64,000 bases of DNA, from positions 5,499 through 69,498 of the forward strand of contig JBCCGK010000061.1 of assembly GCA_039029315.1 (NCBI GenBank). The letters run 5' to 3'. The position numbers and the translations under genes are program-made. Positions 53,122 through 62,760 of the stretch are shown piece after piece. Within the stretch, counting starts at the first letter, position 1. Every line of letters starts with the position of its first letter. Below the pieces are notes generated by a model that was not told the DNA's origin, made no database searches, and worked only from the letters and a program-made list of their open reading frames with translations. The stretch is from JBCCCJ01 sp039029315 (GTDB taxonomy: Bacteria; Bacteroidota; Bacteroidia; J057).

Positions 53122-54354
53122 ATGAATATCTGTGTCAGATCTATGTTACAAATTACTCCATTTCAGGCCAAAAGAATTGCCCTTAAACATCAAGGACTGC
53201 TTAGACATAAATCGTTCGCAAAACGCGAATCTGGAATTCTTCAGGTTTTTGACCAATTGGGATACATTCAAATAGATACTATCTCTGTTATCAACAGGGC
53301 ACATCATCATACGCTATGGGCACGGTTATCTGATTATGTTCCTGAGAAATTATATGATCTCCAACGATCGCGAGATGTATTTGAATATTGGAGTCACGCA
53401 GCAGCCTATCTTCCCATCCAACATTACCGCTATACGCTTCCCAGGAAAATCGCCCTGGCATCCGGTGAAAAAAAACATTGGTATGAACGAGAGCCCAAAG
53501 TCATGCAATATGTTTTGGATCAGATCCGTGCCGAAGGTCCCATGCAATCCAAAGATTTTCAGCATGCAAAAAATCCTGATGCTGGTCCATGGTACCAATG
53601 GAAACCAAGCAAACGCGCTTTGGAGCAATTGTTCATGGAAGGACAATTGATGATAACGGAGCGAAGAAATTTTCAAAAAGTATTTGACCTCACGGAAAGG
53701 GTCGTGCCATCTCATGTTGATACCAGTATTCCTTCAGATTCGGACATGGCGAGATATCTGATTTTGAGTTTTCTTCAGGCACATGGATTGGCACTAGAAT
53801 CAGAAATGACCTATCTCCGAAAACAATACAAACAAATTGTAGGAAGTGAAATTCCAAGATTGTTGGAGGAGAAAAAAATCATTGAAGTTCAAATTGCAGG
53901 AGATGAACAAACCTATCTTGCGCTCTGGCAGGTTCAGGAAGAATTAGGAACAAGACTAGGGAAGAAACAGATTCACTTGCTCTCTCCTTTTGACAATCTT
54001 GTCATTCAACGAAAACGTCTTGAAAATCTATTTGGCTTCGAGTATCAAATCGAATGTTATGTCCCACAAGCTAAGCGAAAGTTTGGATACTTCTGTCTTC
54101 CAATTTTATGGGGAGATACATTCATCGGACGGGTAGATTGTAAAATAGATCGTAAGCAAAAACATTTCATGATTCAATCTCTCTGGATTGAATCGAATTT
54201 GGCTTCCCAGGATATCTGGCTTCCTTCCCTGGCCAAGACCATTCGAGCATTTGCCAGTTTTCACAATAGTGAGGAAATCCATATTCGGCATTGCTCAGAT
54301 AACAAGGTCAAAACCAGTCTCCAACAATTCTTGAATAATCAGGCAGTGGAATAA
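53122..54354 (+). CDS. YcaQ/AlkZ-like DNA glycosylase
   Basis: This 410-residue protein belongs to the winged-helix YcaQ/AlkZ family. The catalytic QxD is QID (residues 50-52) in GYIQIDTISVINRAHHH, followed by the WSHAAAYLP and RYTLPRK blocks. AlkZ removes azinomycin cross-links and YcaQ repairs interstrand cross-links and N-mustard damage. An alternative start at 53143 is possible. The N-terminal segment (SFAKRE) contains a dispersed palindrome. Confidence 0.92.
   Translation: MNICVRSMLQITPFQAKRIALKHQGLLRHKSFAKRESGILQVFDQLGYIQIDTISVINRAHHHTLWARLSDYVPEKLYDLQRSRDVFEYWSHAAAYLPIQHYRYTLPRKIALASGEKKHWYEREPKVMQYVLDQIRAEGPMQSKDFQHAKNPDAGPWYQWKPSKRALEQLFMEGQLMITERRNFQKVFDLTERVVPSHVDTSIPSDSDMARYLILSFLQAHGLALESEMTYLRKQYKQIVGSEIPRLLEEKKIIEVQIAGDEQTYLALWQVQEELGTRLGKKQIHLLSPFDNLVIQRKRLENLFGFEYQIECYVPQAKRKFGYFCLPILWGDTFIGRVDCKIDRKQKHFMIQSLWIESNLASQDIWLPSLAKTIRAFASFHNSEEIHIRHCSDNKVKTSLQQFLNNQAVE
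53215..53229. repeat. Dispersed 15-bp palindrome, copy 8
   Basis: TTCGCAAAACGCGAA matches the consensus at 13 of 15 positions. It lies in the AlkZ-like gene in frame as SFAKRE. Confidence 0.6.
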
Positions 54355-55263
54355 TCAGGATGGCTGTTTCCGGATCACATACAATATAGAGCTACAGCGA
54401 TCTGCTTGTCTGAATGCTTTCAGAAAAGATCTCAACCCAATCCAGAATCCAGCCAACAGTCTGAGTTTTCCGTGTTTGTACTTTTCGCTCAGCAGACTGA
54501 CATAAAAACTATCAAATGGCATCTTCCGAATTGTGGATACCTGAAACTGATGTGCTTCCATCAAACTGCTCATTGCCTTGCTGCTAAAATGGTACAAATG
54601 TCTTGGCACATCATAAGCTGCCCAAAACTCCTGATAATATCCAGCATCCAAAGATTGATAGTTGGGAACGGCAATCAGAAGAACTCCATCCTCTTTTAGC
54701 AGAGAGTAAATCTGATCAATATTTTCATGCAACTGATGTACATGTTCCAGAACATGCCACATAGAAATTACATCATAGGAATCAGATATCGCAAAGAGGT
54801 GATCAGAGGGCTCAACTGTCAATCCAAAATTTTTATTGGCTTGCTCTCGAGCACCAGGATCTGGTTCGAGTCCAAGGGCATTCCATCCGGCCTGTTTCAT
54901 TGTTCCCAAAAACTCACCAGTTCCACAACCGATGTCCAGGATTTTTCCGGTTTTCGATCCGGCGAGATGTTGAACTAGTTTTCTTTTCTGAATCAGAGTA
55001 TAATCTCTGACCAACTGGTAAAGGCGGTTGACAATTCCTTTGCTGGTGTTGGAGTGAGAAATATATTCTTCCGATTGATAGTACTGACCAATTTCCTCTT
55101 CGATTGGAATTTCCTGAGTGAATCGAAGTTCGCAATCATTGCAATGCCACACCTGAAAAATTTCACCAGACACAGTGTGGTCTTTAGGTTGAAGCGTAGA
55201 ATGAATATTGGAAGACTTGCACACTGGGCAAGCCTCATATTGGAAAGTTTTTGTTTTAATCAT
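54355..55263 (-). CDS. SAM-dependent methyltransferase with N-terminal zinc ribbon
   Basis: This 302-residue protein has an N-terminal zinc-ribbon (CPVCKSSNIHS then CNDCELRF) and a class I methyltransferase core with the SAM motif GKILDIGCGTGEFL. The zinc-ribbon type methyltransferases act on sugars, quinones or lipids; the substrate is unknown. It abuts the AlkZ-like gene (stop-to-stop). Confidence 0.9.
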   Translation of the reverse strand: MIKTKTFQYEACPVCKSSNIHSTLQPKDHTVSGEIFQVWHCNDCELRFTQEIPIEEEIGQYYQSEEYISHSNTSKGIVNRLYQLVRDYTLIQKRKLVQHLAGSKTGKILDIGCGTGEFLGTMKQAGWNALGLEPDPGAREQANKNFGLTVEPSDHLFAISDSYDVISMWHVLEHVHQLHENIDQIYSLLKEDGVLLIAVPNYQSLDAGYYQEFWAAYDVPRHLYHFSSKAMSSLMEAHQFQVSTIRKMPFDSFYVSLLSEKYKHGKLRLLAGFWIGLRSFLKAFRQADRCSSILYVIRKQPS

Positions 55264-55554
55264 GGAATATATCTCAAGTAAATTTCTTTTTTTGATTATT
55301 ACCGCACAATATAAGCCAGTGGAATGTTTGGATATACGAAGTAAAAAAAGGTAAAAAATCGGCCTATTTTGATCAAATTTTCCACTCAGAAAGCTTCTTT
55401 TCAGAAGTCAGCCGAATACTTCATAATCAACTAATAATCAATACTTTAATTGCGTGATACAGATAAAAAATGATCCATTTAACGGCCTGAGAATTTTTCA
55501 TGCTGTACCATTACCCAGGAAGCTGTTTTTTACGCGATTCTCAGGTCACTTTTT
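55264..55554. other. Intergenic region after mnmG
   Basis: This 291-bp gap has no coding sequence of note. A perfect 9-bp inverted repeat CCTGAGAAT (55486-55494) / ATTCTCAGG (55537-55545) with a 42-nt loop lies just after mnmG on its transcript, but no T run follows closely. It is a possible weak terminator. Confidence 0.45.
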
Positions 55555-57417
55555 TTAGCGTCCCATAAAGATCATAAGTACCGAAACATCGGATGGCGAA
55601 ACTCCACTAATTCTTGAAGCTTGTCCAAGATTTTTTGGTTGTGCTTTGGTAAGTTTTTCGCGGGCCTCAGCAGAGAGAGATGTAATGTTCCTGAAATCGA
55701 ATTTTTCTGGAATAAGAATTTCGTCCAGACGCATCATTTTTTCAGCAAGTGCTCTTTCCTTTCTGATATAGCCTTCATATTTAATTTGAATTTCTGCTTG
55801 CGTCAAAAATTCATCTGATACATTTTCCAGTTCTTCGGATAATTTTGAACTATTTTGAACCAGTCCTGAAATTTTCACTTTGGGTCGTGTCAGAACACTA
55901 AGTGCTTTCACTTTTTGTTTCAGCTTCGAGCTTCCGACAGATTCCAAATAAGGATCCAGCTCTTCTGGTGAAACGGATACTTCTTTCAAGTGTGTCTTGA
56001 TTTGATCCACGATTGCTTTCTTCTCCAACATTCGCTCATGTCGTTTCTTACTCGCTAACCCTACCTGAAACCCAATTTCAGTAAGTCGAAGGTCGGCATT
56101 GTCTTGGCGGAGCAGTGTTCGATATTCAGCTCTTGAAGTGAACATACGATAAGGTTCTTTGGTTCCTTTGTTGACCAAGTCATCTACGAGGACTCCGATA
56201 TATGCTTGATCTCTTTTGAGAATAAGCGGTTCTTCTTCCTTGATTTTTTGAGCTGCGTTGATTCCTGCCATAAGTCCTTGACTCGCTGCTTCTTCATATC
56301 CTGTTGTTCCATTGATCTGACCAGCAAAAAACAGGTTTTCAACCAAGAGTGTTTCGAGACTCAATTTCAATTGAGTAGGGGGGAAGAAGTCATATTCGAC
56401 TGCATAGCCAGGTCGAAACATCCGGACATTCTCCAATCCTGGCACAGATTGAAGAGCTTTGAATTGGACTTCTTCAGGAAGAGAGGAAGAAAATCCATTC
56501 ACATATACTTCAACTGTATTCCAACCTTCGGGTTCCAGGAACAATTGATGGCGCTCTCGATCTGCAAATCGTTCGATTTTGTCCTCAATAGATGGACAAT
56601 ATCGAGGTCCCAGTCCCCGGATTCTTCCATTGAACATAGGTGATCTATCGAATCCTTCCTTCAATAAATCATGAGTTGTAGGATTTGTATAGGTGATGTA
56701 GCAGGGTCGTTGCTTGGCTAGGGGAGAGGTATTGGTAAAAGAAAACTTCTCAGGTTGTGCATCTCCCGCTTGTTCTTCCAAAATATCCCAATTGATACTT
56801 CGTCCATCCAATCTTGGAGGCGTACCGGTTTTCATTCTTCCGCTTTCGAAACCCAGTTGTTCGAGTTGCGCGGTCAATCCCACAGCTGCTCGTTCGCCTG
56901 ATCGGCCTCCTCCAAACTGTTTTTCACCAATATGGATAAGTCCATTGAGGAAGGTTCCATTGGTCAGAACGACTGACTTGGCTGGAATTTCTAGTCCCAA
57001 TTGCGTTTTTACTCCTACAGCCCGACCATTTTTCACTACCAATCCGACGATCATTTCTTGCCAAAAATCTACATTGGGTGTTTGTTCAAGAAGTTCTCTC
57101 CAGGTTTCTGCAAATCTCATGCGATCATTTTGTGCGCGAGGACTCCACATTGCAGGTCCTTTTGAGCGATTCAACATCCGAAATTGGATCATCGTACGAT
57201 CAGTAACGATTCCTGAATACCCTCCTAGCGCATCTATTTCTCGAATCAATTGTCCCTTGGCGACTCCTCCCATTGCAGGATTGCAGGACATTTGTGCGAT
57301 GGTACTCATGTTCATGGTTGCAAGCATCACTCGCATTCCCATATTTGCTGCCGCTGCTGCTGCTTCACAACCAGCATGTCCAGCACCCACAACTACGATA
57401 TCATATTCAGGGAACAT
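55555..57417 (-). CDS. mnmG: tRNA uridine-5-carboxymethylaminomethyl modification enzyme
   Basis: MnmG (GidA) is the FAD-dependent partner of MnmE that modifies U34 of several tRNAs. The ATG at 57417 gives 620 residues with the FAD motif GAGHAGCEAA at 11-20, MSCNPAMGGVAKGQLIREIDALGG and the full C-terminal domain. Frames extended to 57483 are rejected. In many bacteria it lies next to the origin with parA/parB; here a parS palindrome lies 73 bp upstream of the start. Confidence 0.97.
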   Translation of the reverse strand: MFPEYDIVVVGAGHAGCEAAAAAANMGMRVMLATMNMSTIAQMSCNPAMGGVAKGQLIREIDALGGYSGIVTDRTMIQFRMLNRSKGPAMWSPRAQNDRMRFAETWRELLEQTPNVDFWQEMIVGLVVKNGRAVGVKTQLGLEIPAKSVVLTNGTFLNGLIHIGEKQFGGGRSGERAAVGLTAQLEQLGFESGRMKTGTPPRLDGRSINWDILEEQAGDAQPEKFSFTNTSPLAKQRPCYITYTNPTTHDLLKEGFDRSPMFNGRIRGLGPRYCPSIEDKIERFADRERHQLFLEPEGWNTVEVYVNGFSSSLPEEVQFKALQSVPGLENVRMFRPGYAVEYDFFPPTQLKLSLETLLVENLFFAGQINGTTGYEEAASQGLMAGINAAQKIKEEEPLILKRDQAYIGVLVDDLVNKGTKEPYRMFTSRAEYRTLLRQDNADLRLTEIGFQVGLASKKRHERMLEKKAIVDQIKTHLKEVSVSPEELDPYLESVGSSKLKQKVKALSVLTRPKVKISGLVQNSSKLSEELENVSDEFLTQAEIQIKYEGYIRKERALAEKMMRLDEILIPEKFDFRNITSLSAEAREKLTKAQPKNLGQASRISGVSPSDVSVLMIFMGR

Positions 57418-57489
57418 TTCTTCGTTATCTTTTGTTGTCAAAAATTCTTTACAAAGGTACGGCGAGATGGGGAATAAGATCAATTTTCA

Positions 57490-57505
57490 TGTTCCACGTG
57501 GAACA
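57490..57505. promoter_or_regulatory. parS centromere site
   Basis: TGTTCCACGTGGAACA is a perfect 16-bp palindrome (18 bp with the flanking A and T) and matches the conserved chromosomal parS consensus TGTTNCACGTGAAACA at nearly all positions; the same form is used in Pseudomonas. It lies between mnmG and ybeY, where parS sites are common. ParB spreading from here would help organise the origin region. Confidence 0.85.
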
Positions 57506-57535
57506 TTTTCGTGGAGTAGGAGAGAAGTTCCACCG

Positions 57536-57982
57536 TCATATAGGTGAGTCCAAAAAGTCTCTTAATAAAAGGGCTTGATCTTCGAGCAGTCGCATTTGCT
57601 CTTGAGCAGCTTGGCCATGATCATCATGTCCCAATAAATGGAGGATACCATGAATCATAACTCGATGAAGTTCCTCCCCAAAAGGCACTTTCAGATGTGA
57701 AGCATTCTCCTGAACACGATCAATACTGATATAAATCTCTGATTGAATCACCAGATCTTCAGGAGAAGAATAAGGAAACGTCAGAATATCTGTAAAATAA
57801 TCATGGTCAAGGTGTGCTTTGTTCAGCTCAAGAAGGTAGGTATCTGAACAAAAAATGTAAGAAACTGCCCCCGCAGTCTTCCCATTATCAGAAAGAATGC
57901 GGAGAATCCAGTTCCTTACTGAATTCTCCGCAGGGAGTTTGAAGTCAATTTCGTGAACAAAAAACTGAACTGCTGCGTCCAT
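57536..57982 (-). CDS. ybeY: rRNA maturation endoribonuclease YbeY
   Basis: YbeY is a metal-dependent endonuclease for 16S rRNA maturation and ribosome quality control. The 148-residue protein has the signature HRVMIHGILHLLGHDDHGQAAQ with the three metal-binding His residues. It lies on the minus strand 1 bp after the RsbW-like gene. Confidence 0.95.
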   Translation of the reverse strand: MDAAVQFFVHEIDFKLPAENSVRNWILRILSDNGKTAGAVSYIFCSDTYLLELNKAHLDHDYFTDILTFPYSSPEDLVIQSEIYISIDRVQENASHLKVPFGEELHRVMIHGILHLLGHDDHGQAAQEQMRLLEDQALLLRDFLDSPI

Positions 57983-58411
57983 TCAAATGTTAAATACCAT
58001 AATAACAGTACGACCATCATCTGAAAAAGACAGTTCATCTGCCAAATGCCGCATCAAGAAGACACCTCTACCTCCAATATTTTCAATATTTTCCGGTGCT
58101 GTCGGATCAGCCAATCCCTCGGGATTAAAGCCTTCTCCTTCATCCCTGACAGTAATTTTGAGACGATATTGGTTCTCCATAAATACATCAAGGAATACTT
58201 TCTTTTCAGGGTCTTCCTTATTTCCATGAAGAATGGAGTTGTTTACAGCTTCCGTGACCGCAACCATTACATTGGCGTACACATCTTCTTTGAAAGACAG
58301 CTCGTTGCTAATTTCTTCCAGAAAGACCTCAACAGAGTGAATGACCTCTGGTTTGCTATCGAGCTCCAGTTGCTTTAACATGAGTTTTTGGGGATATGCG
58401 CTACTACTCAT
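57983..58411 (-). CDS. RsbW-type anti-sigma serine/threonine kinase
   Basis: This 142-residue GHKL ATPase has the N-box EAVNNSILHGN and the G-box DEGEGFNPEGL with GGRGVFLMRHLADEL, typical of RsbW/SpoIIAB kinases that bind or phosphorylate anti-anti-sigma proteins. It overlaps the DUF4175 gene by 8 bp and ybeY follows at 1 bp. No partner STAS protein is in the window. Confidence 0.9.
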   Translation of the reverse strand: MSSSAYPQKLMLKQLELDSKPEVIHSVEVFLEEISNELSFKEDVYANVMVAVTEAVNNSILHGNKEDPEKKVFLDVFMENQYRLKITVRDEGEGFNPEGLADPTAPENIENIGGRGVFLMRHLADELSFSDDGRTVIMVFNI

Positions 58412-61400
58412 TGGCTCCTTCCAGCTTTTTGTAGTATTGTTCGATTAAAATGATGAAATCACTCGAATATTCCAATTTGTTTGATTTCAGCATCTCCTGA
58501 CGGATCTTGTTTTTATATTCCTCCAAAGATAATTCTTCAGGAGATTTTTTATCCAATACACGAGCAGTTTTCGACTCTCTTTTGTCATCTAACTCTCTTT
58601 CTCGTACAGATTGTTCTGCTTGAAGCAGTCGACTAAGGATTTGTTGCTGCCTTTTGAAGGTCTCATGAGAGAGTTGTTTGTTGATCATATCATTTTCACT
58701 CTCCTTCATATCCTGCATAATCTTGTCCATATTCCCCAAAGCTTTGCCTCCTTCTTTCTCCATCTTCTCTTTTGCTTCCTGCAATTGCTTTCGGATGGCT
58801 TCTTGGCGAGCTGCCATTTCAGCAAGCTTATCTCCATCCATCTGGCCATTCTGCATCATCTGTCTCATTTGCTCATTTAGCTGGCGCTGTTTCTCACCCA
58901 TCCCCTGCATCTGAGGCTTTTTTCCACCTGGTTTTTGACACATACCTTGACCAGCTTGTGCATTCATCATGGCTTCCTGCATCTGCTTCATAAGGTCTGT
59001 CAGCATATTTGCCAGATTGTTTACACTCGTCATAGACTCCTGCTGGTGATAAGTGATCATTGGTACCTGCTTATTTCGGAAGAAAGTCTGAGATTTTTTC
59101 ATATTGTCAGTGATATTCTGACTCTCATCCAGGACCATTTTCTGAATCTGGAACACTCGATTCGCCAAAGATTCCAGGCTATCGCTGACTAGTCCCATAT
59201 CATCCTGCAGTTTTTTCTGGGTCTGACTCTTCTCTTTTAGAGACGGATCTCGATATTTCAGGGCCTTTACTTCATCTCGAAGGTCTTCCTGATCAAAGGA
59301 AAGTTTCAATAAGTTTTCAAGAAGCTCTCTTGTATCTTCCAGGTTTTGCTGGTCCTGCTGCATCTGCATGTCCATCTGCATGCTACTCAAGGACTCGGAC
59401 ATCTCTTGCATTTTGTCAGCAGCTTTTTTCTGAGATTCAGAAGCTTTCTGTTGTGATTGTTTGGCACCTTTTTTATTCTTTCGTCCACCCTCCTGCATTT
59501 GTTCAGAAGCTTCTTTCATCTCCTGAGACGCATTCTCCATTTCTTCTTCAGTTTCCTCCGCATCCTCTTCTAGCGATTCCATTTCCTCAGAATTAGGTGT
59601 CTGTGTATCTTCCTTGAGTTCTTTCAACTCATCAAGATCTTTCTCAATGTCTTGCATTTGTTCATTCAGATCTTCCTGTCGATCACCAGCATTCTCCATC
59701 TCGTCAGGTGTCTCTGCTTGCTCCAGCTTGTCATTCAGTGTTCTTTGCTTTGATTCCAGTTTATCCAGTTTGTTGCGGAGCTCGTCCACTTTTTGCTGGA
59801 CTTCCAATTGCTTGAAGAGTTCTAATGTACGTTCCAGACTCTTTTTCAAATCTTCATCATTCATCTGGAGCTTCTCTAGTTTCTCCATAATATCCTCTGG
59901 ATTGAGGTTCTCCATCCGCTCCTCTAACTCCTTGAGCATTTCTTCAATTTCTGGATTATCCAAGTTCTCAAGGAACTCATTTAATTCGTCATACTTCTCA
60001 AGCGTTTCTTCAGAAATCATCTGGTTTTCCTGAAGCTTATCTTTTGTTTCCTCAAATTTTTCCTGTGTCTCATTGAGTTGGTCAAGCATATTTTTGTGTT
60101 CCTCAACCATTCTCTGAATTTCTTTTTTGTCGTCAAAAGAGAGTTTTTTCTGATCAAGCAGTTTTTCTCTCATCTTTTTATATGCCTCTTTCAAGTCCTT
60201 CGTGTTCTTTTTCAGCTCTTCCAACTCATCTTTGACCTCATCTTGATCTGCTCCGACCTCATCATATTTAGCATCCAGGGTAGGGTAGACCACTTTGAAT
60301 GTTGCACTTGTCGCAGCCTTTGGTCCAGAAACACCATCATTGTCCCAAACTTTGATGTAGTATTCTAGCTCATCTCCTTCTTTCAATCCCAATTGTGTCA
60401 GGTCAATATCAAAATTCAATGGCTGTAATAGTGTCTTTTTATCCAGGGCAAGTGGATATTGTCGATACTCCGTACTGGTTTCACTCGTTCCCCCGGATTT
60501 TACAAATCGATAAAAGAGGGTCATATTGGTGAATCCAAAGTCGTCAGACACTTCCAGATCCAATGGCATATTGGGATCCAGATCAACCAGGAAATCATTA
60601 TTGGGAGAGAAGATATAGATAGATGGAAAACGGTCCTGTTGGACATTCACTCTATATTTTACCGTATCGATATTTGAGATTTGTTGGGGTGATTGCAGGG
60701 AAATGAAATATTCCATGTCAGTCATTAGCCGCTTGGAGATTCCATATGTTCCATCTTCTGATAGGACTTTGAATGCAAGCTTGTCCTTCAAATTCGATAC
60801 GAAGTATGCCGACTCGACATCTCCTTGCGGCTGAAGTTCCCAACTGACGACAGATCCTTTCAGAACTTTGAAGTCTCCAACATTGTTCTCAAGCGTTTCA
60901 CTTGCCAAGCCTGTATAATTGGGATAGTTCACTTTGACTTGAAAATTCTTGATGAAGGGACGTTTCATCACCTTTACATCATAGGCATCTGTTCGAACTT
61001 CTGGATTTCCGACGAAGAACGTAAAGTCTTCTTTCAAGTCAGAAAGTGTATAAGAGAATTCCGTATTGGAAGATTTGGTCAGATTGTAATCAATATATTC
61101 AGCATCTTCTTCGACACTGCTTCTAATAAAGACATATAAATCAGCAGGCAATTCATCACCATTGACGGTCACATCCAGATCAAAACTTTCTCCAGCAACA
61201 ATTTCTTTAGGTATATCAGAAATAGCAATTTCGAATGGTGGGGGAGGCAAGAAAGATTGATCATAATTGAACAATCGATGAGAACTCGCTCCCAGGAATC
61301 CGGGACTGGCAAAATATGTACCCAGATATAAAAGAATCGGAATCCCCAGATACCATAAATATTTTTTGTTGAGATTCAGATTGATGGCAGAGCTCAATTG

Positions 61401-61817
61401 TACTGGCGCAATCTCAGATGCTTTCTGATTAATCGCTGCCTGAGCCAGGGCACTTTCTCCCCACCCATCATTTCGCAACTGAAGGAAATTGATCAGCTTA
61501 TCATTAATGTCAGGAAAGTGATCTTTGACTAAGCTTGCAATGTGGAAATCAGAAATTCCATGAACCAACTGGATCAATTGAATCCCCGGCCATACGACCA
61601 TAAAGCCCAATACCCCCAGAAATATGGTACCGAGTCCAAATACGATCACTGTTCGGGTAGTAGAAGAAAACCCAAAAAGGCCCTCGCTCAACAATGCCAC
61701 AAACAAAATTGAGCTAAATAGCAAGGCGAGGATAAGGGAACCCCGAAGAATTTTGTCCAGGTAATATTTCTTCCGAAACTCCTGGAGACGCTGATCTAAA
61801 ATTTGTTGCTGATTCAT
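58404..61817 (-). CDS. DUF4175 family large membrane/coiled-coil protein
   Basis: This 1137-residue protein has three N-terminal membrane segments (about 24-45, 53-75, 152-170), an extracytoplasmic part with beta domains (about 180-540), and a very long Glu/Lys/Met/Gln-rich coiled coil (about 545-1050). The C-terminus is also charged. DUF4175 proteins are widespread in Bacteroidota in this exact gene order (DUF4175, RsbW-like, ybeY, mnmG). Function unknown. A GAAGG ribosome-binding-like site precedes the ATG at 61817. Confidence 0.88.
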   Translation of the reverse strand: MNQQQILDQRLQEFRKKYYLDKILRGSLILALLFSSILFVALLSEGLFGFSSTTRTVIVFGLGTIFLGVLGFMVVWPGIQLIQLVHGISDFHIASLVKDHFPDINDKLINFLQLRNDGWGESALAQAAINQKASEIAPVQLSSAINLNLNKKYLWYLGIPILLYLGTYFASPGFLGASSHRLFNYDQSFLPPPPFEIAISDIPKEIVAGESFDLDVTVNGDELPADLYVFIRSSVEEDAEYIDYNLTKSSNTEFSYTLSDLKEDFTFFVGNPEVRTDAYDVKVMKRPFIKNFQVKVNYPNYTGLASETLENNVGDFKVLKGSVVSWELQPQGDVESAYFVSNLKDKLAFKVLSEDGTYGISKRLMTDMEYFISLQSPQQISNIDTVKYRVNVQQDRFPSIYIFSPNNDFLVDLDPNMPLDLEVSDDFGFTNMTLFYRFVKSGGTSETSTEYRQYPLALDKKTLLQPLNFDIDLTQLGLKEGDELEYYIKVWDNDGVSGPKAATSATFKVVYPTLDAKYDEVGADQDEVKDELEELKKNTKDLKEAYKKMREKLLDQKKLSFDDKKEIQRMVEEHKNMLDQLNETQEKFEETKDKLQENQMISEETLEKYDELNEFLENLDNPEIEEMLKELEERMENLNPEDIMEKLEKLQMNDEDLKKSLERTLELFKQLEVQQKVDELRNKLDKLESKQRTLNDKLEQAETPDEMENAGDRQEDLNEQMQDIEKDLDELKELKEDTQTPNSEEMESLEEDAEETEEEMENASQEMKEASEQMQEGGRKNKKGAKQSQQKASESQKKAADKMQEMSESLSSMQMDMQMQQDQQNLEDTRELLENLLKLSFDQEDLRDEVKALKYRDPSLKEKSQTQKKLQDDMGLVSDSLESLANRVFQIQKMVLDESQNITDNMKKSQTFFRNKQVPMITYHQQESMTSVNNLANMLTDLMKQMQEAMMNAQAGQGMCQKPGGKKPQMQGMGEKQRQLNEQMRQMMQNGQMDGDKLAEMAARQEAIRKQLQEAKEKMEKEGGKALGNMDKIMQDMKESENDMINKQLSHETFKRQQQILSRLLQAEQSVRERELDDKRESKTARVLDKKSPEELSLEEYKNKIRQEMLKSNKLEYSSDFIILIEQYYKKLEGANE

Positions 61818-61991
61818 ACCTTCTTGAACGGATAAATTTGATGGTTGTTCGTCACATATATTCGAAGAAAACAGATTTTTTCCCGCAGCTTTCGGTTGCA
61901 GGCAAAATGTTGTGAATGTATGCGAAGGATTCGTTTCAGTTTGTCTATACTAAATTTCGACACTTGTTTTTGATAAAACAAATGTCTTCCC

Positions 61992-62759
61992 TTAAAAGTC
62001 CATCTCAAGTTTGATTGGGCAGTGGTCAGAATGCTTCACATCTGGCAGAATTGAGGCCCCAATACATTTGTCAGCAATCGATTCAGCAACCATTTGGTAA
62101 TCGATTCTCCATCCTTTATTCCTCGCTCTGGCATTTGCACGATAACTCCACCATGAATAATGATCTCCATCCTGATGAAACTTCCTGAATGAATCGACAA
62201 AGCCTGAATCGACAAATGTTGTCATCCACTCTCTTTCATGAGGAAGAAAACCAGAACTATTTTTGTTCCTGACAGGATCATGAATGTCAATCGCTTTATG
62301 GCAGATATTATAGTCTCCCGAAATGATCAGGTTAGGGATTGTCTTCCGAAGTTCTTGAATGTATTGATAAAAATCTTCCAGAAAGACTTCCTTCACTGCC
62401 TGACGTGCATCCCCACTCGAACCAGAAGGAATATATACAGAGATGACAGAGAAATCATCAAAATCTGCTCGAACAACTCTTCCTTCATTGTCATAAGCTT
62501 CAATGCCGCATCCATATTCTACATGATTAGGAGTCAGGTTGGTATAAATTGCAACTCCGCTATATCCTTTCTTTTGGGCAGAATACCAGTAACTGGAATA
62601 TCCTGGAGGTTGTAGCAATCCATCGTCAACCTGATCGGGCTGAGCCTTGGTTTCTTGAATACACAAAATATTCGGCGCTTCTTCAGCTAACCAATCCAAA
62701 AGACCTTTCTTTTGGGCAGCTCGAATGCCATTGACATTGTATGAAATAATTGAGACCAT
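61992..62759 (-). CDS. xth: Exodeoxyribonuclease III
   Basis: XthA is the AP endonuclease/3' exonuclease of base excision repair. The 255-residue protein starts MVSIISYNVNGIRAAQKKG and has QETKAQPDQV, GDYNICH and the SDHCPI end, so the catalytic residues are intact. The start is 1 bp after the thiL stop, and the longer frame to 62822 is rejected. Confidence 0.96.
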   Translation of the reverse strand: MVSIISYNVNGIRAAQKKGLLDWLAEEAPNILCIQETKAQPDQVDDGLLQPPGYSSYWYSAQKKGYSGVAIYTNLTPNHVEYGCGIEAYDNEGRVVRADFDDFSVISVYIPSGSSGDARQAVKEVFLEDFYQYIQELRKTIPNLIISGDYNICHKAIDIHDPVRNKNSSGFLPHEREWMTTFVDSGFVDSFRKFHQDGDHYSWWSYRANARARNKGWRIDYQMVAESIADKCIGASILPDVKHSDHCPIKLEMDF

Positions 62760-62760
62760 T

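Noticed and set aside
54850..54880. tRNA-like T-loop (GGTTCGAGTCC)
   Set aside because: It lies within the methyltransferase coding sequence and has no acceptor or anticodon stem around it.
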